From JBBSNV01 sp964458605 (lineage in GTDB: Bacteria; Pseudomonadota; Alphaproteobacteria; Reyranellales; JAQSWP01), in assembly GCA_964458605.1 (NCBI GenBank), contig CAYWLS010000001.1:449017-513016 (forward strand): DNA of 64,000 nt, written 5' to 3'. Under the pieces are notes generated by a model. The model searched no databases and had not been told where the DNA came from. It saw only the letters and a program-made list of their open reading frames with translations. Position 1 is the stretch's first letter. Each line of letters starts with the position of its first letter. Below, in pieces: positions 16,827 through 26,889 of this stretch. Made by a program: the position numbers and the translations under genes.

Positions 16827-17601
16827 GATTTCTCTTTCGACGCGCGCCCGGCGCGCCGCCGTGCTGGGTGCGGCGCTGCTCGCCCTGGCCGGCTGCGGCA
16901 TCCTGCCCGACGTCAAGACGCCGACCGATCTCTACACGCTGTCGCCCAAGACGACTTTCGATGCGGGCCTGCCCAATGTCTATTGGCAGCTGGTGGTGGA
17001 AACGCCGGTCGCCGCCGCCGGGCTCAACACCGGCCGCATCGCGGTGGCGCCGACGCCGCTGTCGACCGACTACTACGCCACCTCGGCCTGGACCGACCGC
17101 GCGCCGCTGATGGTCCAGACCCTGCTGATCGAGTCGTTCGAGAACACCAAGCGCATCGTCGCGGTGGGTCGCGACGCCATCGGCCTGCGCGGCAACTACG
17201 TGCTGCAGACCGAGCTGCGGGAATTCCAGGCCGAAACCTACCGGCCGGGCAATCCGGTGGTGCGCGTGCGGCTCAACGCCAAGATCGTGCGCATGCCGGA
17301 ACGGCAGATCATCGGCTCGCGCACCATCGAGCGTTGTTCCCTGGCGTCGAGCGACCAGGTGCCCGCTGTGGTCGCCGCTTTCGACGATGCGCTGGGCGCA
17401 GTCCTCAAGCGGACCGTCAGCTGGGTGCTGACCACGCCGCCGCCACGCGCCAGCGAGCAGGACGACAACAAGCTGGTCGAGCGGTTCCGCAATCCGGCCA
17501 GCATCGTCTACGACAGCGAGCGCTGCCCGGCGGACAATGCGCCCGCCGGCCAGCCGGCCGCTGCGCCCGCCGGCCAGCCGGCCGCTGCGCCCAAGTCGTA
17601 G
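16813..17601 (+). CDS. ABC-type transport auxiliary lipoprotein (PqiC-like)
   Basis: A secreted lipoprotein of 262 residues with a lipobox ALAGC (Cys at 28), so it would be acylated in the outer or inner membrane. The mature part matches the ABC-transport auxiliary lipoprotein family: DLYTLSPKTTF near the N-terminus, DRAPLMVQTLLIESFENTKRI, LQTELREFQAE. It takes the place of a soluble MlaC carrier in this operon. The C-terminus contains a perfect 24-bp tandem duplication (17539-17562 and 17563-17586) encoding APAGQPAA twice, a sign of recent slippage. It overlaps mlaD by 14 bp. Confidence 0.88.
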   Translation: MTSARISLSTRARRAAVLGAALLALAGCGILPDVKTPTDLYTLSPKTTFDAGLPNVYWQLVVETPVAAAGLNTGRIAVAPTPLSTDYYATSAWTDRAPLMVQTLLIESFENTKRIVAVGRDAIGLRGNYVLQTELREFQAETYRPGNPVVRVRLNAKIVRMPERQIIGSRTIERCSLASSDQVPAVVAAFDDALGAVLKRTVSWVLTTPPPRASEQDDNKLVERFRNPASIVYDSERCPADNAPAGQPAAAPAGQPAAAPKS

Positions 17602-17658
17602 CGCGTCGCAGGCGCGGCCCGATCGTTGCCCGGCGCGCTGCGATACGTTGGAAGCCGA

Positions 17659-19095
17659 ATGCCGATCGAATGGTCTGAACTTGCCGGGCTGGACCGGCTC
17701 GACGGCCAGCGCGTCGAGATCGAAGGCTGGATCGTGCCGTTCGAACTCGAGGCGCGGTACAGCTACTTCCTGCTGGCCCGGGACATGGCCTGCTGCCTGT
17801 CCTGCCGTCCGACCGACCCCGAGCGCTGCATCGAAGTATTCGCCCGATCGCCGATCGCGGCCCAGGCCGGGGCGGTGCGGCTGGCCGGAACGTGGCAGCC
17901 GCTGACCGACGATCCGGCCGGCTGGCGCTACCAGTTGCGCGATACCGTATTGCTGGAACCCGCGCCGCGCCAGGCAGGGGCTTTATCCCGGCGCGCGGTC
18001 GTGGCCCTGGGCGCGGCGCTGCCGATGGGGCTCGCCGGCCTGGCCCAGGCGCGCCTGCCGTGGCGCCGGGCCGCCGCCGCCGATGCCGGCACGATGGATG
18101 GCGACGCGGCGGATGCCGGCGCGATGAAGGCGTGGCTGGACCAGCGCGTCACCGTCGACCTGCACAGCCATGCCGGCCGTATCCTCAAGTTCGGCGAAAC
18201 CACCTCGTTCGCCGATGTGGCGGGCGACATGCGCCGCGGCGGCATGGCGGCAGCCTGCCTGGCCGTGGTGGCCGATTCGCCGGCGACGCATGTGCTGCCC
18301 GACGGCCGCATCCAGGCCTATCGCGAGCCGGGGCCTGACGAACTCTATTATTGGAGCCAGCGTACCTTTCCGCGTCTCAACGCGCTGATCGCGCAGGAAG
18401 GGCTGACGCGTGTCGAGCGCGCCGCCGACCTGGCCGCGGCGCGCGGCGCCAGGCCTGGCGTCATCGTGGCGGCCGAAGGGGCCGATTTCCTCGGCACCAG
18501 GCTAGAGCGGCTTGAGGAGGCCTATCGTCGCTACGGGCTGCGCCACCTGCAACTGACTCATTACCGGGTCAACGACCTGGGCGACATCCAGACCGAGGCG
18601 CCCGTGCATGGCGGGCTGACCGATTTCGGCGCCGAGGTGATCCGCGCCTGCAATGCCATGGGCGTGGTGGTCGATATCGCCCACGGCACTTTCGACCTGG
18701 TCAAGCGCGCGGCCGCCACCACCGCCAAGCCGCTGGTGCTGTCGCACACCTCGCTGGCGACGCGGCCCGGCCCGCGCAGCCGCCAGATCACCGCCGACCA
18801 TGCCCGGCTGGTAGCCGAAACCGGCGGCGTGATCGGGGTGTGGCCGGTCAAGGCGATCTTCAAGGACATCGATGGCTACGCCAATGGCTTCGCCCGCATG
18901 GTCGATGCCGCGGGCATCGACCATGTCGGGCTGGGCAGCGACATGCGCGGGCTGACCGGTCCGTCGCTGTTCGACGCCTATGCCGACCTGCCGCGCCTGG
19001 CGGCGGCGCTGCGGGCGCGCGGTTTCGACGACGAGGAGCTCGGCAAGCTCTTGGGCGGCAACTATCTGCGCGTCTTCATGCAGTCCATGGCCTGA
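17659..19095 (+). CDS. cysteine-rich OB-like domain fused to M19 membrane dipeptidase
   Basis: A 478-residue protein with three parts. Residues 10-100 resemble DUF3299-type OB-fold domains (LDGQRVEIEGWIVPFE) and hold a Cys cluster at 45, 46, 49 and 57. Residues 108-131 are an internal twin-arginine-like segment, LSRRAVVALGAALPMGLAGL. Residues 155-478 are a renal-dipeptidase-like M19 zinc peptidase with metal ligands in VDLHSHAG, AAEGADFLG, LTHYRVNDL, LSHTSLATR and the Asp of GLGSDMRG. M19 enzymes cleave dipeptides, including D-amino-acid ones. The start at 17659 is the ATG nearest the domain; GTG/TTG starts beyond the fusion point are not convincing. How a Tat signal could work mid-protein is unclear. 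Confidence 0.82.
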   Translation: MPIEWSELAGLDRLDGQRVEIEGWIVPFELEARYSYFLLARDMACCLSCRPTDPERCIEVFARSPIAAQAGAVRLAGTWQPLTDDPAGWRYQLRDTVLLEPAPRQAGALSRRAVVALGAALPMGLAGLAQARLPWRRAAAADAGTMDGDAADAGAMKAWLDQRVTVDLHSHAGRILKFGETTSFADVAGDMRRGGMAAACLAVVADSPATHVLPDGRIQAYREPGPDELYYWSQRTFPRLNALIAQEGLTRVERAADLAAARGARPGVIVAAEGADFLGTRLERLEEAYRRYGLRHLQLTHYRVNDLGDIQTEAPVHGGLTDFGAEVIRACNAMGVVVDIAHGTFDLVKRAAATTAKPLVLSHTSLATRPGPRSRQITADHARLVAETGGVIGVWPVKAIFKDIDGYANGFARMVDAAGIDHVGLGSDMRGLTGPSLFDAYADLPRLAAALRARGFDDEELGKLLGGNYLRVFMQSMA

Positions 19096-19178
19096 CGAGA
19101 CGCTGCCGCGCGCCGCTTGCCTTGGCTGCCCGCCGGTGCCAATTTGCCGCCGTTTTCGACATCAGGGAGAAGCAGGTC

Positions 19179-20696
19179 ATGGTGCGCGACTGGAGCAAGG
19201 ATGCAATCACCGTCGGTGTGGTGGGAACCGGCGCGATGGGACGCGGCATCGCCCAGGTCTCCGCCACCGGCGGCATGGACGTGCTGATGTTCGATGCTGC
19301 GCCGGGCGGTGCGGAGAAGGCGCGCGGCGCCATCGTCGAGCAGCTCAAGTCGCTGGTCGCCAAGGGGCGCATGACCCAGGAGGATTGCGATGCCGCCGGC
19401 GGCCGCATGAAGGCGGTCGATACTATCGCCGCGCTGGCGTCCTGCGACGTGGTGATCGAGGCGGTGTTCGAGGATCTGGCGGTCAAGCGCAGCCTGTTCA
19501 AGGAGCTGGAAGCCGCATTGCGGCCCGACGCCATCATCGCCTCCAACACCTCGTCGATCCGCATCGCCTCGATCGCCGCCTCCTGCCGGCATCGCGGCCG
19601 CATCGCCGGCATGCATTATTTCAACCCCGTGCCGCTGATGAAGCTGGTCGAGGTGATCCGCTCCGCCGACACCGCGCCCGATACGGTGGCGGCGCTGACC
19701 GCGATCGGCAAGCGCCAGGGCCGCGTTCCCGTCACGGTGGGCGACACGCCGGGCTTTCTGGTCAATCTGGGCGGCACCGCCATCGGTACCGAGGGCCTGC
19801 GCATCTACCAGGAGGGCGTGGCCACGCCGGCGCAGATCGACGCCATCATGCGCGACACCTGCGGCTTCCGCATGGGGCCGTTCGAGCTGATGGACCTGAC
19901 CGGGATCGACGTGAACTTTCCGGCCCGCCGCATCATCTACGAAGGTTTCTTCCACGACCGGCGCATGACGCCGTCGCCGCTGCACGAAAGCCTGTTCCAT
20001 GCCGCGCGGCTGGGTCGCAAGACCAAGGCCGGCTGGTACGACTACAACGACAAGGGCGAGAAGATCGATCCGGGCGCCGATGCCGTCACCGACGCGGCGA
20101 TACCGTCCAAGATCGTCGTGCCGGAGCCCATTCCCACCAACCTGATGAAACTGCTGGCCAATGCGGAGATGATCGAGAAGGACGACGGCACTTCGCCGAT
20201 CGTGCTGGCGCCGGTGGGCGAGGACTGCGCCAGCGCCTGCGTGCGGGCGGAGACCGATCCCAAGCGTACCGTGGCGATCGATGCGGTGGGCAACATCGCC
20301 AAGCGCGTCACCGTGATGATGGCGCCGGGCGGCCGCAAGCAGGTGTGCGACAGCATCGTTGCCCTGCTGCACTCGGCCGGCACCAAGGTGACGGCGATCA
20401 ACGACAGCCCCGCTTTCGTCGGCCAGCGCATCGTCACGATGATCGGCAATCTCGGCTGCGAGATGGCCCAGCAGCGCATCGCCAGCCCGGCCGATATCGA
20501 TACCGCCATGACGCTCGGGCTGAACTATCCGCAGGGTCCGCTGGCGCTGATGGACACGATGGGCTTGCGCATGGCCTTCACCATCCTGACCCGGCTGCAG
20601 GCCATTACCGGCGACGATCGCTACCGGCCCAGCCAGTGGCTGCGCCGCCGCGCTCTGCTTGGCATTGCGGTCACCACGCCGGACGAGCCCAGCTAG
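19179..20696 (+). CDS. 3-hydroxyacyl-CoA dehydrogenase, PaaH type
   Basis: An NAD-dependent 3-hydroxyacyl-CoA dehydrogenase of 505 residues. The Rossmann motif GVVGTGAMGRGIAQVS is at about residues 11-26, the catalytic His is in GMHYFNPVPLMKLVEVI, and there are two C-terminal helical domains (about 187-285 and 410-500), the architecture of PaaH/PaaC from phenylacetate degradation rather than the 290-residue FadB2 type. The start at 19179 has GGGAGA upstream; the open frame reaches further back but only inside the dipeptidase gene. It begins the acyl-CoA catabolism block of five genes on this strand. Confidence 0.88.
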   Translation: MVRDWSKDAITVGVVGTGAMGRGIAQVSATGGMDVLMFDAAPGGAEKARGAIVEQLKSLVAKGRMTQEDCDAAGGRMKAVDTIAALASCDVVIEAVFEDLAVKRSLFKELEAALRPDAIIASNTSSIRIASIAASCRHRGRIAGMHYFNPVPLMKLVEVIRSADTAPDTVAALTAIGKRQGRVPVTVGDTPGFLVNLGGTAIGTEGLRIYQEGVATPAQIDAIMRDTCGFRMGPFELMDLTGIDVNFPARRIIYEGFFHDRRMTPSPLHESLFHAARLGRKTKAGWYDYNDKGEKIDPGADAVTDAAIPSKIVVPEPIPTNLMKLLANAEMIEKDDGTSPIVLAPVGEDCASACVRAETDPKRTVAIDAVGNIAKRVTVMMAPGGRKQVCDSIVALLHSAGTKVTAINDSPAFVGQRIVTMIGNLGCEMAQQRIASPADIDTAMTLGLNYPQGPLALMDTMGLRMAFTILTRLQAITGDDRYRPSQWLRRRALLGIAVTTPDEPS

Positions 20697-20801
20697 CTTT
20701 CGCCAGTCGGAACCCGGCGCCGTTCGTTGCGCGGTTGGCCGGGGCCGGCTTGCAATCGCCGGCCCGGGCATTAGCTTTGCGGAAAGCCTGCGAGGGAATC
20801 C

Positions 20802-21938
20802 ATGAGCGCCGATCCGATCTTCACCGCCGAGCATGAGCTGTTCCGGGACCAGGTGCGCAAGTTCGTGCAGCGCGAAATCGCTCCGTTCCACGCGCAATGG
20901 GAAAAGGAGCGGCGCGTTCCCAAGGAAGTCTGGCGCAAAGCGGGCGAGGCCGGGCTGCTATGCATGACCATGCCGGAGGAATACGGCGGCGGCGGCGCCG
21001 ATGTGCTGCATTCGATCATCCTGGGCGAGGAACTGGCGCGCGTCGCGGCCACCGGCCCGGGCTTCGGCCTGCACTCCGACATCATCGCGCCCTATATCAA
21101 CAATGCGGGCAGCGAAGAGCAGAAGCAGAAATGGCTGCCCCGGATGGCCAGCGGCGAGACGATCGCCGCCATCGCCATGACCGAGCCGGGCGCCGGCTCG
21201 GATTTGCAGAACATCAAGACCACCGCGCGGCGCGACGGCAACCATTTCGTCATCAACGGCCAGAAAACTTTCATCTCCAACGGCCAGAATTGCGACCTGG
21301 TCGTGGTGGTGGCCAAGACCGATCCCAAGGAAGGCGCCAGGGGCACCACCCTGTTCCTGGTCGAAACCGATCGCGAGGGTTTCCGCCGCGGTCGCAACCT
21401 GGAGAAGATCGGGCGCAAGGCGCAGGACACTTCGGAACTGTTCTTCGACAATATGCGCGTGCCGCCGGAGAACATGCTGGGCGGCGAGGGCCAGGGCTTC
21501 ATGTGCCTGATGCGCGAATTGCCGCGCGAGCGCATGCTGATCGCCACCAATGCGTTGGCCGCCATCGATGCCGCGCTCGAGACCACGCTCGATTACGTCA
21601 AGCAGCGCAAGGCCTTCGGCAAGGCGATCATCGAATTCCAGAACTCCAAGTTCAAGCTGGCCGAACTCAAGACCGAGGCGCTGGTCGCGCGCACCTTCGT
21701 CGAGCATTGCCTGCGCCTGCTGATGGCGAACAAGCTCGACGTCACCACGGCCGCCATGGCCAAGCTCTATTGCACCGACCTGCAGGGCAAGGTGGTCGAC
21801 GAATGCCTGCAGTTGCATGGCGGCTACGGCTATATGTGGGAATATCCGATCGCGCGGCTGTGGGCGGATGCTCGCGTGCAACGCATCTTCGGCGGCGCCA
21901 ACGAGATCATGAAGGAGCTGATCGGCCGCAGCCTGTAG
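20802..21938 (+). CDS. acyl-CoA dehydrogenase (first of two paralogues)
   Basis: An FAD-dependent acyl-CoA dehydrogenase of 378 residues introducing the alpha-beta double bond. It has the FAD/substrate-site segment AIAMTEPGAGSDLQNIKTTA, the central KAFGKAIIEFQ, and the C-terminal HGGYGYMWEYPIARLWADAR, where the Glu of WEYP sits at the position of the catalytic base in short/medium-chain enzymes. It is clearly paralogous along its length to the gene at 22143. Chain-length specificity cannot be inferred. A 204-bp gap with an operator separates the two. Confidence 0.92.
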   Translation: MSADPIFTAEHELFRDQVRKFVQREIAPFHAQWEKERRVPKEVWRKAGEAGLLCMTMPEEYGGGGADVLHSIILGEELARVAATGPGFGLHSDIIAPYINNAGSEEQKQKWLPRMASGETIAAIAMTEPGAGSDLQNIKTTARRDGNHFVINGQKTFISNGQNCDLVVVVAKTDPKEGARGTTLFLVETDREGFRRGRNLEKIGRKAQDTSELFFDNMRVPPENMLGGEGQGFMCLMRELPRERMLIATNALAAIDAALETTLDYVKQRKAFGKAIIEFQNSKFKLAELKTEALVARTFVEHCLRLLMANKLDVTTAAMAKLYCTDLQGKVVDECLQLHGGYGYMWEYPIARLWADARVQRIFGGANEIMKELIGRSL

Positions 21939-21976
21939 GGCGCGGCCGGCGGGATCGTGCGGGTTTTGCAATCGCC

Positions 21977-22005
21977 TTGACCTTTACGTAAACGTAAAGT
22001 AGGGT
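21977..22005 (+). promoter_or_regulatory. LiuR/MerR-type operator within a sigma-70-like promoter
   Basis: An 18-bp near-perfect palindrome, CTTTACGTAAACGTAAAG (21982-21999), occupies the spacer between a -35-like TTGACC (21977-21982) and a -10-like TAGGGT (22000-22005). An operator inside the promoter spacer is the arrangement of MerR-family regulators, and the half-site TTTACGT is like that described for LiuR, the MerR-type regulator of branched-chain amino-acid and fatty-acid degradation in proteobacteria. It lies 138 bp before the second acyl-CoA dehydrogenase and ahead of thiolase and FadJ-like genes. No MerR gene is in the window. Confidence 0.72.
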
Positions 22006-22142
22006 GGCAAATAGGGGACGAGAGCGGCAGTGTCGCAGCCTGAGGCGCGGCGGCCGGGCGCGTCCTATATTCTTTTGCGAAGCACACCCGGTCGGCCGGG
22101 CACGAGGAGCGGTCAACGCTCCCAGCAAGAGGAGAGGACGAC

Positions 22143-23282
<1,140 letters not shown>

Positions 23283-23322
23283 ATCCGGCTGGACCCGCCT
23301 TTCGAACCGAAGGAGATCGACC

Positions 23323-24534
23323 ATGGTCGAAGCTTATATCTACGACGCCGTCCGCACCCCGCGCGGCAAGGGCCGCAAGGATGGTTCCTTGCACGAAGTG
23401 ACGCCGACCCGCCTGGCGGTGACGGCGCTGCAGGCGCTGCGCGACCGCAACAAGCTGGACACCGCCAGGATCGACGACGTGGTGCTGGGTTGCGTCATGC
23501 CGATCGGCGAGCAGGGCGCCGACATCGCCCGCACCGCCGCGGTGATGGCCGGCTTCGCCGAGACCGTGTCGGGCGTGCAGGTCAACCGCTTCTGCGCCTC
23601 GGGCCTGGAGGCCACCAACATGGCCGCCGCGCAGATCATGTCGGGCCAGTCGCAGGCGGCGATCGGCGGCGGCGTGGAATCGATGTCGCGCGTGCCGATG
23701 GGCTCGGATGGCGGCGCCTGGGCGGTCGATCCGGCGGTGGCCATGCCGATGTACTTCGTGCCACAGGGCATCGGCGCCGACCTGGTCGCCACCAAATACG
23801 GCTTCAGCCGCGACGACGTCGATGCCTATGCCGTGGAGTCGCAGAAGCGCGCCAAGCACGCCTGGGACAGTGGCTATTTCAAGAAATCGGTGGTGCCGGT
23901 CAGGGACCAGAACGGGCTGGAACTGCTGGCCTATGACGAGCACATCCGGCCGCAGACCACCATGCAGTCGCTGGCCTCGCTCGAGCCCTCGTTCAAGGCG
24001 CAGGGCGAGATGATGCCGGGCTTCGACGCGGTGGCGCAGCAGCGCTACCCCGAGGTCGAGCGCATCAAGCACGTGCACCACGCCGGCAATTCCTCCGGCA
24101 TCGTCGACGGCGCCGCCGCCATCCTGCTGGGCACCAAGGAATATGGCGAGCGCAACGGGCTGAAGCCGCGCGCCCGCATCAAGGGCTTCGCCTCGATCGG
24201 TTCGGAGCCGACCATCATGCTGACCGGCCCGGCGCCCTCGACCGAGAAGCTGCTGGCGCGGCTGGGCATGAAGACCACCGACATCGACCTCTACGAGCTG
24301 AACGAGGCTTTCGCAGCGGTGGTGCTGCGCTACATGCAGAAGCTCGACATCCCGCACGACAAGATGAACGTCAATGGCGGCGCCATCGCCATGGGCCATC
24401 CGCTGGGCGCCACCGGGGCGATGATCCTGGGCACCTTGCTGGACGAGCTGGAGCGCCGCGACCTGGCCACTGGCCTCGCCACCCTGTGCATCGGCGGCGG
24501 CATGGGCGTGTCCACCGTCATCGAGCGCGTCTGA
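23323..24534 (+). CDS. acetyl-CoA C-acyltransferase (thiolase)
   Basis: A degradative-type thiolase of 403 residues cleaving 3-ketoacyl-CoA with CoA. The acyl-accepting Cys is in NRFCASGLEATN (Cys 91), and the C-terminal catalytic His and Cys are in NVNGGAIAMGHPLGATG and LCIGGGMG. The protein has the FadA-type loop between. It is transcribed together with the FadJ-like gene 29 bp downstream; the thiolase-first order and the close spacing suggest that the two form the trifunctional beta-oxidation complex. Confidence 0.93.
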   Translation: MVEAYIYDAVRTPRGKGRKDGSLHEVTPTRLAVTALQALRDRNKLDTARIDDVVLGCVMPIGEQGADIARTAAVMAGFAETVSGVQVNRFCASGLEATNMAAAQIMSGQSQAAIGGGVESMSRVPMGSDGGAWAVDPAVAMPMYFVPQGIGADLVATKYGFSRDDVDAYAVESQKRAKHAWDSGYFKKSVVPVRDQNGLELLAYDEHIRPQTTMQSLASLEPSFKAQGEMMPGFDAVAQQRYPEVERIKHVHHAGNSSGIVDGAAAILLGTKEYGERNGLKPRARIKGFASIGSEPTIMLTGPAPSTEKLLARLGMKTTDIDLYELNEAFAAVVLRYMQKLDIPHDKMNVNGGAIAMGHPLGATGAMILGTLLDELERRDLATGLATLCIGGGMGVSTVIERV

Positions 24535-24563
24535 TCGCCATCGCTTTTGAGGATTGCAAGACA

Positions 24564-26804
24564 ATGATCAACTACAATGTCGACAGCGACGGCATCGCCA
24601 CCATCACCTGGGACATGCCGGGCCGCAGCATGAACGTGCTGAACGAAGGTTCGATCGCCGCCTTCGCCGAGGCCATGCAGAAGGCGCTGAAGGACGACAA
24701 GGTCAAGGGCGTGATCCTGGCTTCGGGCAAGGAGACGTTCATCGCCGGCGCCGATCTGGAGATGCTGCTGAGCGCCGACACCTCGGACGTGGCCAAGCTT
24801 ATGCAGCAATTCTCCGAGCTGCAGCGGCTGTTCCGCACCTTCGAGATCGGCGGCAAGCCGTGGGTGGCGGCGATCAACGGCACCGCCCTGGGCGGCGGCC
24901 TGGAGATCTGTCTGGCCTGCCACTACCGCATCGCCGCCGACAATCCCAAGGCCAAGATCGGCCAGCCGGAAGTCAAGCTCGGCCTGCTGCCGGGCGGCGG
25001 CGGCACGCAGCGCATCCCGCGCCTGATCGGCGTGATGGCGGCGGCGCCGATCCTGCTCGAGGGCAAGGAGCTGTCGCCGGCCGACGCCAAGAATCTCGGC
25101 CTGGTGCATGAGGTGGTGCCGGCCGACAAGCTGCTGGCGCGCGCCAAGGAATGGCTGACGACGCCGTCCCAGGAGGCGCCGATCAAGCCAAGCTGGGGCA
25201 AGGTGGCCAATGCCGTCGACGCCCGCGCGGTGCAGCCCTGGGACCGTCCCGGCTACAAGGTGCCGGGCTTCCCCGGCGGCCAGGTCTGGGGCCCGGTGGG
25301 CGTGCAGACCTTCATCGGCGGCAATGCCATGATCCTGGGCAAGAACGTCGCCAACTACCCGGCGCCCAAGGCCATCATGTCCTGCGTCTACGAGGGCCTG
25401 CAATTGCCGATGGATAGCGCGCTGAAGGTCGAGACGCGCTATTTCGTGTCGCTGCTGATCGATCCTACCGCCAAGAGCATGATCCGCACTCTGTTCTTCG
25501 GGCTGCAGGACGCCAACAAGCTGGCGCGCCGCCCCAAGAACGTGCCGAAGCAGGACTACAAGAAGATCGGCGTGCTGGGCGCGGGCTTCATGGGCGCCGG
25601 CATCGCCAACGTCACGGCGCGCGCGGGCGTTGCGGTGGTGCTGATCGATCGCGACCAGGAATCCGCCGACAAGGGCCGCAAGCATGTCGAGGACGACCTG
25701 GCCAAGGATGTCGGCCGCGGCCGCCTGACCAAGGAGAAGGCGGCCGAAATCCTGGGCCGCATCACCGCCACGCCGGATTACGGCGCGCTCAAGGATTGCG
25801 AGCTGGTGATCGAGGCGGTGTTCGAGAATCGCGACGTCAAGGCCGATGTCACCAAGAAGGCCGAGGCGGCATTGCCCGCCGGCGCCGTATTCGCCTCCAA
25901 CACCTCGACCCTGCCGATCACCGGCCTGGCCGAGAACAGCCGCAAGCCGGAGAACTTCATCGGCATGCATTTCTTCTCGCCGGTCGAGAAGATGCCGCTG
26001 GTCGAGCTGATCATGGGCAAGAAGACCTCGCTCGAGACCCAGGCGCGGGCGCTGGACTTCGCGCAGCGCATCCGCAAGACGCCGATCGTGGTCAACGACA
26101 GTCGCGGCTTCTTCACCAGCCGCGTGGTGGGCGACTACATCTCCGAAGGCATCCGCCTGTTGAAGGAAGGCGTACCGGCGGCGATGATCGAGAACGCCGC
26201 CCGCATGGCCGGCATGCCGGTCGGCCCGCTGGCCTTGAACGACGAGGTGGCGATCGACCTGTCGTGGAAGATCATCGAGCAGACCAGGAAGGATCTGGGC
26301 GACAAATACCGCCCGTCCGGCACCGAGGACGTGGTCAAGGCGATGGTCGACCAGGGCCGCTACGGCCGCAAGGCGGGCAAGGGCTTCTACGACTATCCGG
26401 CCGAGGGCAAGGGCAAGAGCTTGTGGCCGGACCTGGCCAAGCTGTTCCCGCCCAAGCCCGAGCTGCTCTACGGCGAGGGCGAGAAGAAGAACGAAGCGGT
26501 CGAGGAGATCGAGCGCCGGCTGCTCTACGTGCAGTCGGTCGACACCGCGCGCTGCCTGGAGGAGGGCGTGCTGACTGCGCCGCAGGACGGCGATGTCGGC
26601 TCGATCATGGGCTTCGGCTTCTCGCCCAGGACCGGCGGCGCCATCAGCCTGATCGACCAGGTCGGCGTGGCGGAGTTCGTGCGCCGCTGCGACGCCATGG
26701 CCAAGAAATACGGTCCGCAATTCGAGGTGCCCAAGCTGCTGCGCGATATGGCGGCCAAGGGCGAGAGCTTCTACGGCGCCAAGGCCAGGGCAAAGGCCGC
26801 CTGA
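24564..26804 (+). CDS. FadJ/FadB-type multifunctional beta-oxidation protein
   Basis: A 746-residue fusion of enoyl-CoA hydratase and 3-hydroxyacyl-CoA dehydrogenase. Residues 1-190 are the crotonase domain (NGTALGGGLEICLACHYRIA and QPEVKLGLLPGGGGTQRIPR with its Glu residues). From about 330 the NAD-binding motif is GVLGAGFMGAGIANVTARAG and the catalytic His is in GMHFFSPVEKMPLVELI, followed by two 3HCDH C-terminal domains. The ATG at 24564 is chosen because upstream codons overlap the thiolase gene. An intrinsic terminator follows at 26829. It would handle the hydration and second oxidation steps next to the thiolase. Confidence 0.93.
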   Translation: MINYNVDSDGIATITWDMPGRSMNVLNEGSIAAFAEAMQKALKDDKVKGVILASGKETFIAGADLEMLLSADTSDVAKLMQQFSELQRLFRTFEIGGKPWVAAINGTALGGGLEICLACHYRIAADNPKAKIGQPEVKLGLLPGGGGTQRIPRLIGVMAAAPILLEGKELSPADAKNLGLVHEVVPADKLLARAKEWLTTPSQEAPIKPSWGKVANAVDARAVQPWDRPGYKVPGFPGGQVWGPVGVQTFIGGNAMILGKNVANYPAPKAIMSCVYEGLQLPMDSALKVETRYFVSLLIDPTAKSMIRTLFFGLQDANKLARRPKNVPKQDYKKIGVLGAGFMGAGIANVTARAGVAVVLIDRDQESADKGRKHVEDDLAKDVGRGRLTKEKAAEILGRITATPDYGALKDCELVIEAVFENRDVKADVTKKAEAALPAGAVFASNTSTLPITGLAENSRKPENFIGMHFFSPVEKMPLVELIMGKKTSLETQARALDFAQRIRKTPIVVNDSRGFFTSRVVGDYISEGIRLLKEGVPAAMIENAARMAGMPVGPLALNDEVAIDLSWKIIEQTRKDLGDKYRPSGTEDVVKAMVDQGRYGRKAGKGFYDYPAEGKGKSLWPDLAKLFPPKPELLYGEGEKKNEAVEEIERRLLYVQSVDTARCLEEGVLTAPQDGDVGSIMGFGFSPRTGGAISLIDQVGVAEFVRRCDAMAKKYGPQFEVPKLLRDMAAKGESFYGAKARAKAA

Positions 26805-26828
26805 TCCGGGCCAGCGTCAGTCTTCTGC

Positions 26829-26866
26829 AAGGGCGGCCCCTCTAGTTTGGGCCGCCCTTTTCTTTT
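26829..26866 (+). terminator. intrinsic terminator of the beta-oxidation operon
   Basis: An 11-bp stem (AAGGGCGGCCC with GGGCCGCCCTT) closes a nine-base loop and is followed by a T-rich tract TTTTCTTTT. It lies 25 bp after the FadJ-like stop codon. Confidence 0.9.
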
Positions 26867-26889
26867 GCGCCCGATCCCGCGCGGCGCTG

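Noticed and set aside
19062..20897. A 611-codon open frame on the minus strand opposite the PaaH-type gene
   Set aside because: His/Ala/Arg-rich composition without motifs; the plus-strand gene has all expected catalytic residues.
24330..26720. A 796-codon open frame on the minus strand opposite the FadJ-like gene and the thiolase end
   Set aside because: Shadow of strong coding on the plus strand in high-G+C DNA; no recognisable domains, and the plus-strand proteins are full of family motifs.
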